A stretch of 64,000 bases of DNA from Micromonospora carbonacea (GCF_014205165.1 NZ_JACHMZ010000001.1:868001-932000), one strand, 5' to 3'; counted from the stretch's first letter, positions 1 to 11,672 are shown. Made by a program: numbers and translations. Notes: generated from the letters alone by a model not told the origin.

Positions 1-93
1 GACCCGTGGGGGCGCGGCGACCAGTGCTTCAGCCGGGTCGCCGACGAGATCGAGGAGACCGTTCACCCGCTGGCCGCCGCGCTGCTGCCCTGA
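1..93 (+). CDS. C-terminal fragment, probable low-molecular-weight protein-tyrosine phosphatase
   Basis: Only the last 30 codons of this gene lie in the window, ending at TGA 91-93. The readable tail contains DPWGRGD followed by an amphipathic helix (FSRVADEIEETVHPLAAAL). Low-molecular-weight tyrosine phosphatases end this way: a DP(W/Y) general-acid loop followed by a final helix. The catalytic C-x5-R loop would lie upstream of the window, so the call rests on a short match and is tentative. The stop codon sits inside the first copy of a 36-bp tandem repeat that probably ends transcription. A PBP gene follows on the same strand. Confidence 0.4.
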   Translation, partial: DPWGRGDQCFSRVADEIEETVHPLAAALLP

Positions 94-162
94 GCCGGCT
101 GCGGGGGACTGACCCGCCGGCTACCCTGAGCCGGCTGCGGAGGGCTGACCCGCCGGCTGCCC
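91..162 (+). repeat. Tandem 36-bp repeat with hairpin potential, probable duplicated terminator
   Basis: Two imperfect 36-bp copies (91-126 and 127-162) both start TGAGCCGGCTGCGG. Each contains the inverted repeat AGCCGGC / GCCGGCT, so each can fold into a stem-loop. The first copy supplies the stop codon of the upstream gene. This looks like a duplicated terminator. Confidence 0.55.
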
Positions 163-354
163 CGAGCGACTGTGGGGGAGTCCGCCGCGCTGGGCCCGGG
201 GCCCGGCGGCGTGCCCCTCCCCGGGAGCCGGCGGCGCGCGTCGCGTGTCTTTCTCGCGAATTTCGTACCCCTTTGGGGAAAAGCGGCGGGGTTAGCCGCC
301 GTCCGGGTCATTCTGAACGGGTCCGTACCTGACCGGCTCCTGCGGGGAGAGCTG

Positions 355-2475
355 ATGATCCGGGCCCGTCGTCTCCACAAGCTCATGACCATCGTGCTGG
401 CCGGCGTGCTCGCCGGGCTGGCGCTCGCCGTGGCGGCGCTGCCGGCCGCCCTGGTCTTCGGGATCGGCATCCGGGGCATCACCGAGCCGTGGTCGGAGCT
501 GCCGGCGTCGCTGCTCACGCCGCCCACGGCGCAACGGTCCACCCTCTACGCCAACGACGGCCGCACCCTGATCACGTCCTTCTACACCGAGGACCGCGTC
601 GACGTGCCGCTGGCCCAGGTGGCGCCGGCGATGCGCCAGGCCGTCGTCGCCGCCGAGGACGTGCGCTTCTACGAGCACAAGGGCGTGGACCCGCGCGGCG
701 TCGTCCGGGCGTTCACCGCCAACCGCCGCGACGGCGCGCCCCGGCAGGGCGCGTCGACCCTGACCATGCAGTACGTGCGCAACGTGCTTGCCGGCGACCC
801 CGCCCTCACCGAGGAGCAGCGGGCCAAGGCCACCGAGGTCACCCTCACCCGCAAGGTCAAGGAGATGCGGTACGCCCTGGCGGTGGAGCGCGAGCTGAGC
901 AAGGACCAGATCCTCGCCGGCTACCTCAACATCGCCTACTTCGGCGCCGGAGCCTACGGGGTGGGGGCCGCCAGCAAGCGCTACTTCTCGAAGTCACCGG
1001 CGAAGCTCACCCTGGCCGAGTCGGCCCTGCTGGCCGGCCTGGTCCGCTCGCCGGACACCGACGACCCGATCAACGGCGACGCCGACGCGGCGCTGGCCCG
1101 CCGGGCGTACGTGCTGGACCGGATGGTCGAGACCGGCCAGGTCGCGCCCGAGGCGGCCGAGGCGGCGAAGGCCGAGCCGCTCAAGCTGAAGCCCAGCGCC
1201 ACGCCGAACGACTGCACGGCAGTCCCGCAGGAGCACAACGACTGGGGCTTCTTCTGCGACTGGTTCACCCGCTGGTGGGGCGAGCAGCCGGCGTTCGGCG
1301 CCACCGCCGACGAGCGGCAGCGCACCCTGCGCCGGGGCGGTTTCCGGATCGTCACCTCGCTCGACCCGGCCGTGCAGCGGACCGCCACCGAGCAGGTGCT
1401 CGGCGTCTACGACGTCGACGACCCCCGCGCCGCGCCGACCGCCGTGGTGCAGCCCGGCACCGGCCGGGTGCTCGCCCTCGCGGTGAACCGCAACTACAGC
1501 GTCGAGGAGAACCCGCAAGGGTGGCGCAACCGGCCGAACACCGTCAACCAGCTCGTCGCCGGGGGCGGGGCCATCACCGGTTACCAGGCCGGGTCGACGT
1601 TCAAGATCTTCGCGGTGCTTGCGGCGCTGGAGGCGGGCCTGCCGCTGGACACCCTGTTCGACGCGCCGTCCCGCATCGTCACCCGCTTCCCGGTGACCGG
1701 CGGCACCGCCGACTGCCGGGGCCGCTGGTGCCCGGTCAACGCCGACCCGCTCGGGATGGACGGCTACCGGACCATGTGGGACGCGTTCGGCCGGTCGGTG
1801 AACACCTACTTCGCCTGGCTCACCGAGCGGGTCGGCGCGGACCGGGTGGTGGAGATGGCCGAACGGCTCGGCATCCGGCTGCGCGCCGAGCCCGACGCCA
1901 GGATGGCCCGCTACGGCGCGCGGGACTGGGGCCCGTTCACGCTGGGCGTCGCCGCGACCACCCCGCTCGACCTCGCCGGGGCGTACGCGGCGGTGGCCGC
2001 CGAGGGGATGTGGTGCGCGCCCACGCCGGTGGTGCGGATCCTTGACGCCGCCGGGCGGGAGGTCGCCGCCGGACGCCCGGACTGCCGGCAGGTGCTCGAC
2101 ACGGACGTGGCCCGGGGCGCGGCCGACGCGGCCCGGTGCCCGGTCGGCGACCAGTCGATGTACGGCGGCTGCGCCGGCGGCACCGCCCCGGACCTGCGCG
2201 CCCGGCTGGGTCGGCCGGTGGCCGGCAAGACCGGCAGCTCGGAGGGGAACGGCACGGAGACCGTCGTCGCGTTCACGCCGCAGCTCGCCGTCGCCTCGAT
2301 CGCCGCGAACCCGGACGATCCCCGCGACGCGGTCGGCCGGGCGGTCCAGGCCCAACTGGTCGACGTGGTGGGGCGCATCCTCTACGACACCCTCCAGGGC
2401 CAGCCGGTGCGTGACTTCGTCCCACCGAGCGAGTCGGTGGCCCGACACGCCACGGCCCCCCGCGCCGGCAACTGA
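355..2475 (+). CDS. Bifunctional transglycosylase/transpeptidase (class A penicillin-binding protein)
   Basis: A 706-residue class A PBP that polymerises and cross-links peptidoglycan on the outer face of the membrane. A short cytoplasmic head and one membrane segment (about residues 12-35) come first. The GT51 glycosyltransferase domain follows, with EDVRFYEHKG near residue 101 (catalytic Glu) and QGASTLTMQ near 131. The transpeptidase domain carries STFK (nucleophile Ser414), SVN at about 481 and KTG at about 625. The ATG at 355 is chosen because GGGGAGA lies just upstream and it places the membrane segment at the N terminus; the frame is open further upstream but without a signal. It is monocistronic, with a hairpin after the stop, and convergent with the SDR gene. 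Confidence 0.9.
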   Translation: MIRARRLHKLMTIVLAGVLAGLALAVAALPAALVFGIGIRGITEPWSELPASLLTPPTAQRSTLYANDGRTLITSFYTEDRVDVPLAQVAPAMRQAVVAAEDVRFYEHKGVDPRGVVRAFTANRRDGAPRQGASTLTMQYVRNVLAGDPALTEEQRAKATEVTLTRKVKEMRYALAVERELSKDQILAGYLNIAYFGAGAYGVGAASKRYFSKSPAKLTLAESALLAGLVRSPDTDDPINGDADAALARRAYVLDRMVETGQVAPEAAEAAKAEPLKLKPSATPNDCTAVPQEHNDWGFFCDWFTRWWGEQPAFGATADERQRTLRRGGFRIVTSLDPAVQRTATEQVLGVYDVDDPRAAPTAVVQPGTGRVLALAVNRNYSVEENPQGWRNRPNTVNQLVAGGGAITGYQAGSTFKIFAVLAALEAGLPLDTLFDAPSRIVTRFPVTGGTADCRGRWCPVNADPLGMDGYRTMWDAFGRSVNTYFAWLTERVGADRVVEMAERLGIRLRAEPDARMARYGARDWGPFTLGVAATTPLDLAGAYAAVAAEGMWCAPTPVVRILDAAGREVAAGRPDCRQVLDTDVARGAADAARCPVGDQSMYGGCAGGTAPDLRARLGRPVAGKTGSSEGNGTETVVAFTPQLAVASIAANPDDPRDAVGRAVQAQLVDVVGRILYDTLQGQPVRDFVPPSESVARHATAPRAGN

Positions 2476-2506
2476 CCGTGGCTCATGAACCGAGGAAATG
2501 GGGGGT

Positions 2507-2548
2507 CTTGGAAACAACGGGCCCCTCAAGGGGCCGAAATCCTCCAAG
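2507..2548. terminator. Bulged hairpin between convergent genes
   Basis: The outer stem CTTGGA / TCCAAG encloses an inner perfect stem GGCCCCT-ca-AGGGGCC. It lies between the convergent PBP and SDR genes and could act on both strands. Confidence 0.6.
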
Positions 2549-2624
2549 ATCTGCCCGACCTCCGCGCCCGGCTCCGGGGCGCGCGGCGCTGCGACGACGC
2601 GTGGGGGGTGATGTCGTGTTCGAC

Positions 2625-4124
2625 TCAGCTTCGTAGGGCGCGCGAAGGGTCGTCGGCCGCCGACGGGAGGGCTTCCGCGCCTCGGGCGATGTTCCTCGCC
2701 ATGCCGCCGAAGACGATCGCGTGGAACGGGAACACCGCGCCCCAGTAGGCGTGCCCGGGCAGGCCCCTCGGCAGGAAGACCGCGCGCTGGACGTACCGGC
2801 TGGTGCCGTCCCCGGTCGGCTCGGCGCGCATCTCCAGCCAGGCCCGGCCGGGCAGCCGCATCTCGGCGCGCAGCCGCAGCAGTTCGCCCGGGACGATCTC
2901 CTCGACCCGCCAGAAGTCCAGCGCCTCGCCGACGCGCAGCCGGTGCGGGTCGCGCCGGCCCCGGCGCAGCCCCACCCCGCCGGCCAGCCGGTCCAGCCAG
3001 CCGCGTACCGCCCAGGCCAGCGGGAACGAATACCACCCGTTCTCGCCGCCGACGCCCTCGATCACCCGCCACAGCGCGTCGGCCGGGGCGCGCACGGCCC
3101 GCTCCCGCACGTCCGTGTACGCCGTGCCGCCGGACCACTTCGGGTCGCTGGGCAGCGGCTCGGCTGGGGCGTCCGGCCCGCTGGCGGTGGACCAGCGGGT
3201 CTCCACCTGCGCGTCGCGGACCCGCGCGAGCGCCAGCTCGACCGCCCGGTCGAAGCCGGTCAGCCCGCCGGGCGGGTCCGGCACGTACGCCGCGATGTCG
3301 TGCTCGTGGGCGACCGCCTCGTGGACCAGGCTCTCCACCAGCGGCCGGGCGATCGCGTTGGGCACGGGGGTGATCAGGCCGACCCAGTGCGACGACAGCG
3401 ACGGGGTCAGCGGCCGGACCGGCAGGATGAGCCGCCGGCGCAGCCCGGCCACCCGGGCGTAGCGCTGCATCATGTCGCCGAAGGTGAGCACGTCGGGGCC
3501 GCCGATGTCGAACGTCCGGTTGACCTGCGGCGGCAGGGCGGCGCAGCCGACCAGGTAGTGCAGCACGTCCCGCACGGCGATCGGCTGGATCCGGTTGCGC
3601 ACCCAGCGCGGCGTGACCATGGCGGGCAGCCGCTCGGTGAGGTGGCGCAGCATCTCGAACGACGCCGAGCCGGACCCGATGATGATCGCCGCCCGGAGCA
3701 CCGCCGTGGGCACCCCGCTGTCGAGCAGGATCCGGCCGACCTCGGCCCGGGACCGCAGGTGCGCCGACGGGAGGCCGTCGTCGCCCTTCGGCTCGGGGCC
3801 GCCGAGGTAGACGATCCGGCGTACGCCCGCGGCGCGCGCCGCGTCGGCGAAGGCGACCGCGGCCTCCCGGTCGGCGGCCTCGAAGCCGGCCTGCCCGAGC
3901 GAGTGCACCAGGTAGTAGGCGACGTCCACGTCCGCGAACGCGGCCGGCAGGGTCTCCGGCTTGCGCAGGTCGCCCTCGGCGATCTCGGCCCGCTCCGCCC
4001 ACGGCACGTCGCGCAGCCGACCGGCGTGCCGGGCCAGGCAGCGCACCTGGTGCCCCTCGGCGAGCAGCAGGGGCGCGAGCCGCCCGCCGATGTACCCGGT
4101 CGCGCCGGTGACGAGGCATCTCAC
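2625..4124 (-). CDS. SDR-family NAD(P)-binding oxidoreductase with C-terminal DUF2867-like domain
   Basis: A 499-residue protein starting VRCLVTGATGYIGG: the TGxxGxxG dinucleotide-binding loop lies at residues 6-13, followed by an atypical short-chain dehydrogenase/NmrA-like Rossmann domain to about residue 300. The C-terminal third (rich in Trp and Arg, with WRVIEGVGGENGW) resembles the SRPBCC-like DUF2867 domain fused to such SDRs in actinobacteria. The substrate is unknown. The GTG at 4124 is the only start that keeps the first beta strand; GGAGG sits very close upstream (2 nt), which is unusual. The gene is divergent from the AtpI-like gene; the 78-bp gap holds a TAGACT -10-like hexamer at 4146-4151 facing the atp side. 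Confidence 0.8.
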   Translation of the reverse strand: MRCLVTGATGYIGGRLAPLLLAEGHQVRCLARHAGRLRDVPWAERAEIAEGDLRKPETLPAAFADVDVAYYLVHSLGQAGFEAADREAAVAFADAARAAGVRRIVYLGGPEPKGDDGLPSAHLRSRAEVGRILLDSGVPTAVLRAAIIIGSGSASFEMLRHLTERLPAMVTPRWVRNRIQPIAVRDVLHYLVGCAALPPQVNRTFDIGGPDVLTFGDMMQRYARVAGLRRRLILPVRPLTPSLSSHWVGLITPVPNAIARPLVESLVHEAVAHEHDIAAYVPDPPGGLTGFDRAVELALARVRDAQVETRWSTASGPDAPAEPLPSDPKWSGGTAYTDVRERAVRAPADALWRVIEGVGGENGWYSFPLAWAVRGWLDRLAGGVGLRRGRRDPHRLRVGEALDFWRVEEIVPGELLRLRAEMRLPGRAWLEMRAEPTGDGTSRYVQRAVFLPRGLPGHAYWGAVFPFHAIVFGGMARNIARGAEALPSAADDPSRALRS

Positions 4125-4202
4125 GGCCTCCAGTGTGCGGCTCCGTAGACTCGTTCGCTGTGGAGAACGCGAGGAGCACCTTCCGGGGGCCGGAGTGCTC
4201 CC

Positions 4203-4634
4203 GTGGCTGAGCCCGGGGTGGCCGCGGAGCCGGCGGCCGACGACCGGGGCTGGCGGCTGCGCCACCTGCCGGTGCTGCTGGCCGTCTCGGCCGCGGTGGC
4301 GGCGCTGGGCACGGCGGCCGGCGGCGTCCTCGGCGGGGCCGACGCGGCGCTCGGCGTGGCGGTCGGTGTCGCGGTCACGATGGCCAGCTACGTCCTCACC
4401 ACCGTGGTCCTGGCCTGGGCGGACGCGCGTAACCCGCAGCTCGTGCTGCCGTTCGGGGTGGGCCTGTACGTCGCGAAGTTCACCCTCCTGGGTGGCGTGA
4501 TGGTGGCGGTCGCCTCGACGGGCTGGGCGGGCGTGGTCCCGCTCTGCCTGGGCATCGCCGTCGGCGTGGTCGTCTGGACCGGCGCGCACATCTGGTGGAT
4601 CAGCACGGTGCACGCGCGCCGGAGCAGGGGCTGA
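4203..4634 (+). CDS. Small integral membrane protein, ATP synthase protein I-like
   Basis: 143 residues with four predicted membrane helices (roughly 22-40, 45-68, 82-100, 105-130) after a short charged N terminus. Its place just upstream of the atp genes, its size and its topology match the AtpI/Rv1303-type protein that heads actinobacterial ATP synthase operons, where it is thought to help c-ring assembly or Mg2+ supply. The GTG start has GGAG at 4192-4195. It is separated from the next small gene by 181 bp that contain a palindrome, so it may be transcribed separately. Confidence 0.7.
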   Translation: MAEPGVAAEPAADDRGWRLRHLPVLLAVSAAVAALGTAAGGVLGGADAALGVAVGVAVTMASYVLTTVVLAWADARNPQLVLPFGVGLYVAKFTLLGGVMVAVASTGWAGVVPLCLGIAVGVVVWTGAHIWWISTVHARRSRG

Positions 4635-4748
4635 GGTTCCAGCGTCCCACGTTTCGGTACGACGCGCGATTGTGTCCGACACCGGTCGTTCATTCGGTGG
4701 CGCAAGGGGAGTAGCGTGCCCACAGACGACGCGCCCGCCCGACGCCCA

Positions 4749-4764
4749 CACAACCACGGTTGTG
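4749..4764. promoter_or_regulatory. 16-bp perfect palindrome upstream of the atp operon
   Basis: CACAACC-AC-GGTTGTG is a perfect 7-bp inverted repeat with a 2-bp centre, 52 bp before the AtpZ-like start. Its size and position are those of a dimeric repressor or activator operator. No cognate regulator is identified in the window. Confidence 0.45.
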
Positions 4765-4815
4765 CGGGGGGTGAGGCACAGCCTCGTTTTCCCGACTGAT
4801 ATCGTTCGCCCCGTC

Positions 4816-5052
4816 ATGGCTGGTGACCAAAACCCCCGACCCAGCGGCGGCCCGGACGACATTCCGACCGGTGCCGGCCAGGGTTGGACCGCGCTCTCGT
4901 ACCTCATCGGGGGCATGCTCGTCTGGGGTTTCATCGGCTGGCTGGTCGACCAGTGGCTCGACACCGGCGGCATCGCCACCGGGATCGGCGTCGTGCTCGG
5001 CATGGCCGGGGGGATCATCCTGGTCGTCCGCCGACTCGGCACGCCTACTTAG
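4816..5052 (+). CDS. AtpZ/AtpI-family ATP synthase accessory protein
   Basis: 78 residues with a polar, Pro/Gly-rich head, then two membrane helices (about residues 27-44 and 51-70) joined by VDQWLDTGG. This two-helix hairpin (G-x-x-W-x-G-W-x-x-D-x-W-L) is typical of the AtpZ/AtpI family, associated with F-type ATPase assembly. It ends 11 bp before atpB and so opens the main operon. No clear Shine-Dalgarno precedes the ATG. Confidence 0.75.
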   Translation: MAGDQNPRPSGGPDDIPTGAGQGWTALSYLIGGMLVWGFIGWLVDQWLDTGGIATGIGVVLGMAGGIILVVRRLGTPT

Positions 5053-5063
5053 GAAGGGACGCG

Positions 5064-5861
5064 GTGTTCGGACAGGCGAACGTCCTGGCAGCGGGCCAGG
5101 CGGCATTCCCACCCAGCGTGGAGGACTTCTACCTGCCCAGCATCCTGCCCTGGGGTGCGCACGACTCCTACTGGTTCACCAAGATCACGGCCATGGTCTG
5201 GATCGCCGTCGGCGTCCTGATCATCTTCTTCCTGGCGACCTACCGGAAGCCACAGCTGGTGCCGACGAAGAAGCAGTGGCTCGCCGAGTCCATCTACGGC
5301 TTCGTGCGCAACAACATCGCCGTCGAGATGATCGGGCACGCGGGGGTGCGGTTCGCGCCGTACTTCACGACGCTGTTCTGCTTCATCCTGCTGACCAACT
5401 TCTTCGCGATCGTGCCGCTGTTCCAGATCTCGCCGAACTCGCACATCGCCTTCCCGGCCTTCCTCGCCGTGATCAGCTACGTGATGTTCATCTGGGTGGG
5501 CATCCGGCACCACGGTTTCGGCAAGTTCGTCAAGAACTCCCTGATCCCGCCGGCACCGTGGTACATCCTGCCGCTGCTGATCCCGATCGAGTTCTTCTCG
5601 ACCTTCCTGGTCCGGCCGTTCTCGCTGGCCGTCCGTCTCTTCGCGAACATGTTCGCCGGCCACATGCTCCTGCTGGTCTTCACGCTCGGCGGGTTCGCGA
5701 TGCTCAGCGCCAACGCCTGGCTGGCCCCGGTCTCGGTGCTCTCGTGGGTGATGACCATCGCGCTCACCTTCCTCGAGTTCCTGGTCATCTGCCTGCAGGC
5801 ATACGTCTTCACGGTGCTCACCGCCAGCTACGTGCAGGGCGCGCTCGCCGACGAGCACTGA
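5064..5861 (+). CDS. atpB: F0F1 ATP synthase subunit a
   Basis: The 265-residue membrane stator subunit that forms the proton half-channels against the c-ring. Several hydrophobic helices are visible. The essential arginine is in SLAVRLFANMFAGH (Arg191 counted from the GTG start). The N terminus SVEDFYLPSILPWG is typical of actinobacterial subunit a. The start is the GTG at 5064, which follows AGGAAGG by a good distance and leaves 11 bp after the AtpZ-like gene. The longer upstream reading frame overlaps that gene and is unlikely. Confidence 0.96.
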   Translation: MFGQANVLAAGQAAFPPSVEDFYLPSILPWGAHDSYWFTKITAMVWIAVGVLIIFFLATYRKPQLVPTKKQWLAESIYGFVRNNIAVEMIGHAGVRFAPYFTTLFCFILLTNFFAIVPLFQISPNSHIAFPAFLAVISYVMFIWVGIRHHGFGKFVKNSLIPPAPWYILPLLIPIEFFSTFLVRPFSLAVRLFANMFAGHMLLLVFTLGGFAMLSANAWLAPVSVLSWVMTIALTFLEFLVICLQAYVFTVLTASYVQGALADEH

Positions 5862-5928
5862 TCAACCTCGTACCACCCGTTGTCGTCCCGCGTGAGAGTC
5901 ACGCGTGATAACCAGGAGGAACCCACTA

Positions 5929-6162
5929 ATGGACTTCATCGCCGCGGTAGAGGGCAGCACCGCCGCCATCGGCTACGGTCTCGCGGCCATCGGCCCGGGC
6001 ATCGGTGTCGGCCTGGTCTTCGCCGCCTACATCCAGTCGACCGCCCGGCAGCCGGAGTCGTCCCGGATGACCCTGCCGTACGTCTGGATCGGCTTCGCCG
6101 TCATCGAGGCGCTCGCGCTGCTCGGCATCGCCTTCGGCTTCATCTGGCAGGGCCAGCTCTAA
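5929..6162 (+). CDS. atpE: F0F1 ATP synthase subunit c
   Basis: 77 residues forming the usual two-helix hairpin of the proton-translocating ring. The glycine-rich first helix (GLAAIGPGIGVGLVF) leads to the polar loop ARQPE, and the second helix carries the proton-binding Glu60 in FAVIEALALLG. It is the target class of diarylquinolines in mycobacteria. The ATG at 5929 has a strong AGGAGGA 8 nt upstream, which fits the high copy number of subunit c. It lies 67 bp after atpB. Confidence 0.97.
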   Translation: MDFIAAVEGSTAAIGYGLAAIGPGIGVGLVFAAYIQSTARQPESSRMTLPYVWIGFAVIEALALLGIAFGFIWQGQL

Positions 6163-6192
6163 ACCCGCCCCCCTTTGACCGGGAGGTCTCCC

Positions 6193-6732
6193 ATGTACCT
6201 GCTCGCCGCAGAGGGTGGTGAGTCGACGCACAACCCGATCATCCCGATCTGGCAGGAGATCGTGGTCGGTGGCATCGCCTTCATCCTGCTCTGCATCGTG
6301 CTGATGAAGTTCGTCTTCCCGCGCATGGAGCAGACGTTCCAGGCCCGGGTCGACGCGATCGAGGGTGGCATCAAGCGTGCCGAGGCCGCCCAGGCCGAGG
6401 CCAACCAGCTCCTTGAGCAATACCGTGCGCAGCTCGCCGAGGCGCGCACCGACGCCGCGAAGATCCGGGACGACGCCCGGGCCGACGCGGAGGGCATCCG
6501 GCAGGACATCCTCGCCAAGGCGCGGGAGGAGTCCGACCGCATCATCGCCGCCGGCAAGGAGCAGCTCGCCGCCGAGCGGGCCACCATCGTGCGCGAGCTG
6601 CGCACGGAGGTCGGCACGATCGCGGTCGACCTGGCCAGCAAGATCGTCGGTGAGTCGCTGGCCGACGAGGCCCGCCGCAAGGGCACCGTCGACCGCTTCC
6701 TCAGCGACCTCGAGAGCGCGGGGGCCCGCTGA
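6193..6732 (+). CDS. atpF: F0F1 ATP synthase subunit b
   Basis: 179 residues: one N-terminal membrane helix (about residues 20-40, IVVGGIAFILLCIVL) and a long alanine/glutamate-rich coiled coil that forms the peripheral stalk to delta. The ATG at 6193 is chosen because GGAGG is placed 6 nt upstream; a TTG 18 bp earlier is in frame but has no better signal. It is a plain b subunit, not the b-delta fusion seen in mycobacteria. Its stop overlaps the atpH start (TGATG), so the two are translationally coupled. Confidence 0.95.
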   Translation: MYLLAAEGGESTHNPIIPIWQEIVVGGIAFILLCIVLMKFVFPRMEQTFQARVDAIEGGIKRAEAAQAEANQLLEQYRAQLAEARTDAAKIRDDARADAEGIRQDILAKAREESDRIIAAGKEQLAAERATIVRELRTEVGTIAVDLASKIVGESLADEARRKGTVDRFLSDLESAGAR

Positions 6733-7553
6733 TGCAGGCCGCCAGCCGGGAGTCGTACCAGGCCGCGACCGAGCGCCTGGCGGCGTACGCGCGGGGTGCG
6801 GAGCCGTCGGCGGTGGCCGCCACCGCCGACGACCTGCTCGCCGTCGCCGGCCTGCTGCGGCGCGAGCCGCGGCTGCGCCGGGCGCTGTCCGACCCGGCCC
6901 GGCCGGGCGCGGACCGCGCCGGGTTGCTGGGGGACATGCTCCGGGGCAAGGTCGGCGCGGACGCGCTCGACCTGCTCACCGGGCTGGTCTCCGGCCGGTG
7001 GTCGGCGCCGTCGGAGCTGCTCGACGGTGTCGAGCGTCTCGGCGTGGAGGCGCTGCTGGCCAGCGCCGACGCGGCCGGTGACCTGGGCGAGGTCGAGGAC
7101 GAGCTGTTCCGCTTCGGTCAGGTGGTCGCCGGCCAGCCCGCGCTGTCGGCGGCGCTGTCCGACCCGGTCGGCCCGGCCGAGCGGCGGGCCGAGCTGGCCC
7201 GCGAGCTGCTCGCCGGCAAGGCCCGCCCGGTCACCGTCCGCCTCGTCGAGGTGGCGCTGAACGGGTTTGGCGGGCGCTCCTTCACCGGCTCGCTGACCCG
7301 GCTGGTCGAGCTGACCGCCGACCGGCGGGACCGGCAGGTCGCGTACGTGACCGTGGCGGCCCCGTTGAGCGACGAGGACGAGCGCCGGCTCGGTGCCCGC
7401 CTCTCCGCGATGTACGGTCGGGAGGTCTCCGTCAAGCAGACGGTCGACCCCTCGGTCCTCGGCGGCGTCAGCGTCCGGGTCGGGTCCGACCTGTACGACG
7501 GCACCGTCCTGCGCCGCCTCAACGAGACCCGCAACGCGCTCGCGAAGCGCTGA
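6732..7553 (+). CDS. atpH: F0F1 ATP synthase subunit delta
   Basis: 273 residues, longer than the roughly 180 residues of E. coli delta but usual for actinobacteria, where an extra N-terminal helical part precedes the OSCP-like domain. The C-terminal part matches the delta signature (DLYDGTVLRRLNETR near the end, preceded by VDPSVLGGVSVRVGS). It connects F1 to the b-subunit stalk. The start overlaps the atpF stop. The 103-bp gap before atpA is the largest inside the cluster. Confidence 0.94.
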   Translation: MQAASRESYQAATERLAAYARGAEPSAVAATADDLLAVAGLLRREPRLRRALSDPARPGADRAGLLGDMLRGKVGADALDLLTGLVSGRWSAPSELLDGVERLGVEALLASADAAGDLGEVEDELFRFGQVVAGQPALSAALSDPVGPAERRAELARELLAGKARPVTVRLVEVALNGFGGRSFTGSLTRLVELTADRRDRQVAYVTVAAPLSDEDERRLGARLSAMYGREVSVKQTVDPSVLGGVSVRVGSDLYDGTVLRRLNETRNALAKR

Positions 7554-7587
7554 CCGGCGTCCCGCTGGCACACCGCGAACGCCTGGA

Positions 7588-7642
7588 TTGACAGACGCCA
7601 TTCGGACCGGTCGGTACTAGGTATCCCCGGGCCCCTGATACT
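7588..7642 (+). promoter_or_regulatory. Possible internal promoter ahead of atpA
   Basis: The atpH-atpA gap holds a perfect TTGACA hexamer (7588-7593), rare in such GC-rich DNA, followed by an AT-containing stretch with candidate -10 elements (GGTACT at 7613 or GATACT at 7637). Neither spacing is ideal. It could give extra transcription of the F1 genes. Confidence 0.3.
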
Positions 7643-7656
7643 TAAGGAAGCAGAGG

Positions 7657-9297
7657 ATGGCCGAGCTGACCATCTCGACGGAGGAGATCCGCGGCGCCCT
7701 GGAGCGCTACGTCTCCTCCTACTCGCCCGACGTCTCCCGCGAGGAGGTCGGCACCGTCGCCGACACCGGCGACGGCATCGCCCACGTCGAGGGCCTGCCC
7801 TCGACCATGACCAACGAGCTCCTGGAGTTCGAGGACGGCACGCTCGGCGTGGCGCTGAATCTCGACGTCCGGGAGATCGGCGTCGTCGTTCTCGGTGACT
7901 CCGCCAAGCTCGAAGAGGGCCAGCGCGTCAAGCGCACCGGCCGGGTGCTCTCGGTGCCGGTCGGCGACGCCTTCCTCGGCCGCGTGGTCAACGCGCTCGG
8001 CCAGCCGATCGACGGCCTCGGTGACATCGCCAACGAGGGCTTCCGCGAGCTGGAGCTCCAGGCCCCGAACGTGATGGCCCGGCAGTCCGTGGACGAGCCG
8101 CTGCAGACCGGTATCAAGGCGGTCGACGCCATGACCCCGATCGGCCGGGGCCAGCGGCAGCTGATCATCGGCGACCGCAAGACCGGCAAGACCACGGTCG
8201 CCCTGGACACCATCCTCAACCAGCGGGACAACTGGCGCTCCGGCGACCCGAAGAAGCAGGTCCGCTGCATCTACGTCGCCATCGGCCAGAAGGCCTCCAC
8301 GATCGCCTCGATCAAGGGCATCCTGGAGGAGGCGGGCGCGATGGAGTACACCACCATCGTGGCCTCCCCGGCGTCCGACCCGGCCGGCTTCAAGTACCTC
8401 GCGCCCTACACCGGCTCGTCCATCGGGCAGCACTGGATGTACGGCGGCAAGCACGTCCTCATCGTCTTCGACGACCTGAGCAAGCAGGCCGAGGCGTACC
8501 GCGCCGTGTCGTTGCTGCTGCGCCGCCCGCCGGGCCGCGAGGCGTACCCGGGTGACGTCTTCTACCTGCACTCCCGCCTGCTGGAGCGCTGCGCGAAGCT
8601 CTCCGACGAGCTGGGCGGCGGCTCGATGACCGGCCTGCCGATCATCGAGACGAAGGCCAACGACATCTCGGCCTTCATCCCGACCAACGTCATCTCCATC
8701 ACCGACGGCCAGATCTTCCTGGAGACGGACCTGTTCAACCAGGGCGTCCGGCCGGCCATCAACGTCGGCACCTCGGTCTCCCGGGTCGGCGGCGCCGCCC
8801 AGGTGAAGCCGATGAAGAAGGTCGCCGGCTCGCTGCGGCTCAACCTCGCCCAGTTCCGTGAGCTGGAGGCGTTCGCCGCCTTCGCCTCCGACCTGGACAA
8901 GGCCTCCCGCGCCCAGCTGGAGCGCGGCTCCCGCCTGGTCGAGCTGCTCAAGCAGCCGAACTACTCGCCGTTCCCGGTGCAGGAGCAGGTCGTCTCCGTC
9001 TGGGCCGGCACCGAGGGCAAGCTCGACGACATCCCCGTCGGCGAGGTCCGCCGGTTCGAGTCCGAGTTCCTCCAGTACCTGCGGCACAAGCACGAGGGCA
9101 CCCTCGCGGCGATCGCCGACAACAAGTGGGACGACGAGGTGATCTCCTCCCTCGACCAGGCCATCGTGAGCTTCAAGCAGACGTTCCTGGGCAAGGAGGA
9201 CGAGCCCCGGATCAACGAGGCCCCGGCCGCCCCGCTGGAGGGCGACGTGGACCGCGAGACGGTGACCCGCTACCGCGACAACGCCGAGAAGCAGTAG
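7657..9297 (+). CDS. atpA: F0F1 ATP synthase subunit alpha
   Basis: 546 residues, the non-catalytic nucleotide-binding subunit of F1. It has the N-terminal beta-barrel, a Walker A GDRKTGKT at residues 172-179, the VFDDLSKQ Walker B region, and the alpha signature [21 protein letters not shown]. The C terminus has the actinobacterial extension ([17 protein letters not shown]). AAGGAAG 8-13 nt before the ATG serves as ribosome-binding site. It is followed 9 bp later by atpG. Confidence 0.97.
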   Translation: MAELTISTEEIRGALERYVSSYSPDVSREEVGTVADTGDGIAHVEGLPSTMTNELLEFEDGTLGVALNLDVREIGVVVLGDSAKLEEGQRVKRTGRVLSVPVGDAFLGRVVNALGQPIDGLGDIANEGFRELELQAPNVMARQSVDEPLQTGIKAVDAMTPIGRGQRQLIIGDRKTGKTTVALDTILNQRDNWRSGDPKKQVRCIYVAIGQKASTIASIKGILEEAGAMEYTTIVASPASDPAGFKYLAPYTGSSIGQHWMYGGKHVLIVFDDLSKQAEAYRAVSLLLRRPPGREAYPGDVFYLHSRLLERCAKLSDELGGGSMTGLPIIETKANDISAFIPTNVISITDGQIFLETDLFNQGVRPAINVGTSVSRVGGAAQVKPMKKVAGSLRLNLAQFRELEAFAAFASDLDKASRAQLERGSRLVELLKQPNYSPFPVQEQVVSVWAGTEGKLDDIPVGEVRRFESEFLQYLRHKHEGTLAAIADNKWDDEVISSLDQAIVSFKQTFLGKEDEPRINEAPAAPLEGDVDRETVTRYRDNAEKQ

Positions 9298-9306
9298 GGC
9301 TGACTC

Positions 9307-11672
<2,366 letters not shown>

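Noticed and set aside
994..4179. A 1061-codon minus-strand frame covering the PBP gene and the SDR gene
   Set aside because: It is an Arg/Ala/Gly-rich shadow frame. Both sense genes have catalytic motifs and proper starts.
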